The notes under the pieces were generated by a model. That model was not told the DNA's origin. It worked only from the letters and a program-made list of their open reading frames with translations, and did no database searches. From an uncultured Collinsella sp. (GTDB taxonomy: Bacteria > Actinomycetota > Coriobacteriia > Coriobacteriales > Coriobacteriaceae), in NCBI GenBank assembly GCA_900549185.1, contig URNM01000115.1, positions 1 to 5,738 on the forward strand: a DNA stretch of 5,738 nt, read 5' to 3'. Below are positions 4,468 to 5,738 of the stretch, one piece after another. The translations under genes and the position numbers were made by a program. The first letter of the stretch is position 1. Every line of letters begins with the position of its first letter.

Positions 4468-5738
4468 CATGACGCTGTTTATCGCATCGCTTGCCGTCTC
4501 GTGCATCGGTGCGCTCGCCTCGGTTCTGCTGATCAAGGCCGATAACGCCGCCAAGACCGCCGGCTGCCTTATCGGCGCCGTCGCGGCCGTGCTGTCGTTC
4601 ATCGCGGGCCTCGAGGCCGTGCTTGGCGACGTTTCGTCCCTCAACACGGTCTTCTTTTTCCCGTTCGCCCGTCTCGAGCTCTTGCTCAACGGCCTTGCGG
4701 GCCTGATCGTGGTCCTCATCTCAATCCTCGCCTTTGCGGGCTTCATCTACGGTCTGTCCTACTTCGATGAGTACCCGGGCAAGGTCGGGCGCGCCGGTTT
4801 CTTCATGAACACCTTCGTCGCCTCGATGATGCTCGTCATCACCGCCGACAACGTGTTCTGGTTCCTGGTCGCCTTTGAGCTCATGTCCCTTACGAGCTAC
4901 TTCCTTGTCGTTATCGAGGAGAACAAGAACTCCATTAGGGGCGGTTGGCTCTACTTCGTCATCGCGCACGTGGGCTTTGTCCTTATCATGGCGAGCTTCC
5001 TGCTCATGACCAACGGCGTGGGCGGTTCCTTCAGCTTCAGTGATTTCCGTACGCATGACTTTGGACCCGCCGTCTCCTCCGCGTGCTTCGTCCTCGCGTT
5101 CTTCGGATTCGGCGCAAAGGCCGGTATCATCCCGCTGCACTCCTGGCTGCCCCAGGCGCACCCCGAGGCGCCGTCCAACGTGTCCGCCCTCATGTCCGGC
5201 GGCATGATCAAGATCGGCATCCTGGGAATCCTCAAGGTCGGTCTCGACCTGCTCGCGGGTTCGGGCGTCCAGCTCTGGTGGGGCCTCATGGTCCTGGTCT
5301 TCGGATCCATCTCGTCGGTCCTGGGCGTCGTCTACGCCCTCCACGAGCACGACATTAAGCGCCTGCTGGCCTACCACTCCGTCGAGAACATCGGCATCAT
5401 CTTGCTCGGTGTCGGCGCGTCCATGACGGCGCACGCCCTGGGCAACGACGTCATCGCGACGATCGCGCTCATGGCCGCCCTCTACCACACGCTCAACCAC
5501 GCCATGTTCAAGGGCGAGCTGTTCCTCGGCGCGGGCTCCCTGCTCTATGCCACGGGTACGCGCAACATGGAGAAGATGGGCGGCCTGTTCCGCCGTATGC
5601 CGGTCACGGCCGTCTGCTTCCTCATCGGTGCCCTTGCCATCTCGGCTATCCCGCCGCTCAACGGCTTCGTTTCCGAGTGGTTCACCTACCAGTCCCTGTT
5701 CAACATCTCGACTCTCTCCGACCCGGTCGTCATGGTGT
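4460..5738 (+). CDS. hyfB: HyfB-like membrane proton-channel subunit of group 4 hydrogenase (3' end missing)
   Basis: From ATG 4460 the frame is open to the window edge, giving 426 residues of a protein that is about 670 long in E. coli. It is a multi-helix membrane protein of the NuoL/NuoM/Mrp antiporter-like family. Visible hallmarks are Glu140 in AFELMSLTSYFLV, Lys220 in GAKAGIIPLHSWLP with the following HPEAPSNVSALMSG, K300 with the YHSVENIGII stretch, Lys351 in NHAMFKGELF and Glu406 in PPLNGFVSEW. These charged residues form the proton path in the family. The start is set by AAGGGAG (4445-4451), 8 bases upstream. The gene overlaps hyfA by 8 bases. HycC of hydrogenase-3 and NuoL-like complex I subunits are close relatives; the HyfA neighbour favours HyfB. 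Remaining hyf genes, including the nickel-iron catalytic subunit, are expected to the right. Confidence 0.9.
   Translation, partial: MDSMTLFIASLAVSCIGALASVLLIKADNAAKTAGCLIGAVAAVLSFIAGLEAVLGDVSSLNTVFFFPFARLELLLNGLAGLIVVLISILAFAGFIYGLSYFDEYPGKVGRAGFFMNTFVASMMLVITADNVFWFLVAFELMSLTSYFLVVIEENKNSIRGGWLYFVIAHVGFVLIMASFLLMTNGVGGSFSFSDFRTHDFGPAVSSACFVLAFFGFGAKAGIIPLHSWLPQAHPEAPSNVSALMSGGMIKIGILGILKVGLDLLAGSGVQLWWGLMVLVFGSISSVLGVVYALHEHDIKRLLAYHSVENIGIILLGVGASMTAHALGNDVIATIALMAALYHTLNHAMFKGELFLGAGSLLYATGTRNMEKMGGLFRRMPVTAVCFLIGALAISAIPPLNGFVSEWFTYQSLFNISTLSDPVVMV

Noticed and set aside
3829..4746. Antisense frame opposite hyfA and the start of hyfB
   Set aside because: It is a shadow of conserved genes on the plus strand, with no domain or ribosome site.
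4721..5500. Antisense frame opposite hyfB, very rich in D, E, G, H and R
   Set aside because: The composition is a reverse reading of a membrane protein; HyfB motifs on the plus strand are unambiguous.

Overview
This is a high-GC bacterial window. Apart from its first 48 bases it reads as natural chromosome. It carries the start of a formate hydrogenlyase-type operon, transcribed left to right, and a divergently oriented toxin-antitoxin pair at the left edge. The gene content is [4Fe-4S] ferredoxin, selenocysteine formate dehydrogenase H, HyfA and HyfB. Together with GC-rich codon use and purine-rich ribosome binding sites, this suggests an anaerobic, hydrogen-producing, selenoprotein-making gut bacterium. 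My best guess is an actinobacterial Coriobacteriia member such as Collinsella. That is an inference from gene content and style, not a sequence match.

Bases 1-48 are not genomic. They read as the end of an Illumina P7 primer, an 8-base index and the Nextera read-2 adapter ending in the Tn5 mosaic end. Real sequence starts at 49. Bases 49-211 (minus strand) are the start of a PIN-domain toxin gene cut off by the adapter. Bases 204-527 (minus strand) are its overlapping RelB/DinJ-like ribbon-helix-helix antitoxin. Bases 531-955 are a relatively AT-rich divergent intergenic region. It has a candidate minus-strand promoter inside a palindrome flanked by direct repeats, a cluster of GTGTA/TACAC pentamers and a perfect 11-bp hairpin.

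From 956 the plus-strand genes are: a HydN-like four-cluster ferredoxin (956-1474); fdhF (1549-3771), read through an in-frame TGA at 1966-1968 as selenocysteine 140 with a SECIS hairpin directly downstream; a strong stem-loop with a T-rich tail (3793-3834); hyfA (3850-4467); and hyfB (4460 to the window end, incomplete), which overlaps hyfA by 8 bases.

The expected joint function is this: FdhF oxidises formate to CO2 at a Mo/W-bis-pterin selenocysteine site. Electrons pass through HydN-like and HyfA-like iron-sulfur proteins toward a membrane-bound group 4 [NiFe] hydrogenase, whose antiporter-like proton channel subunit is HyfB. The hydrogenase catalytic subunits should lie beyond the right edge and cannot be seen here. 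The terminator-like hairpin between fdhF and hyfA suggests that the dehydrogenase module and the membrane module are made in unequal amounts.
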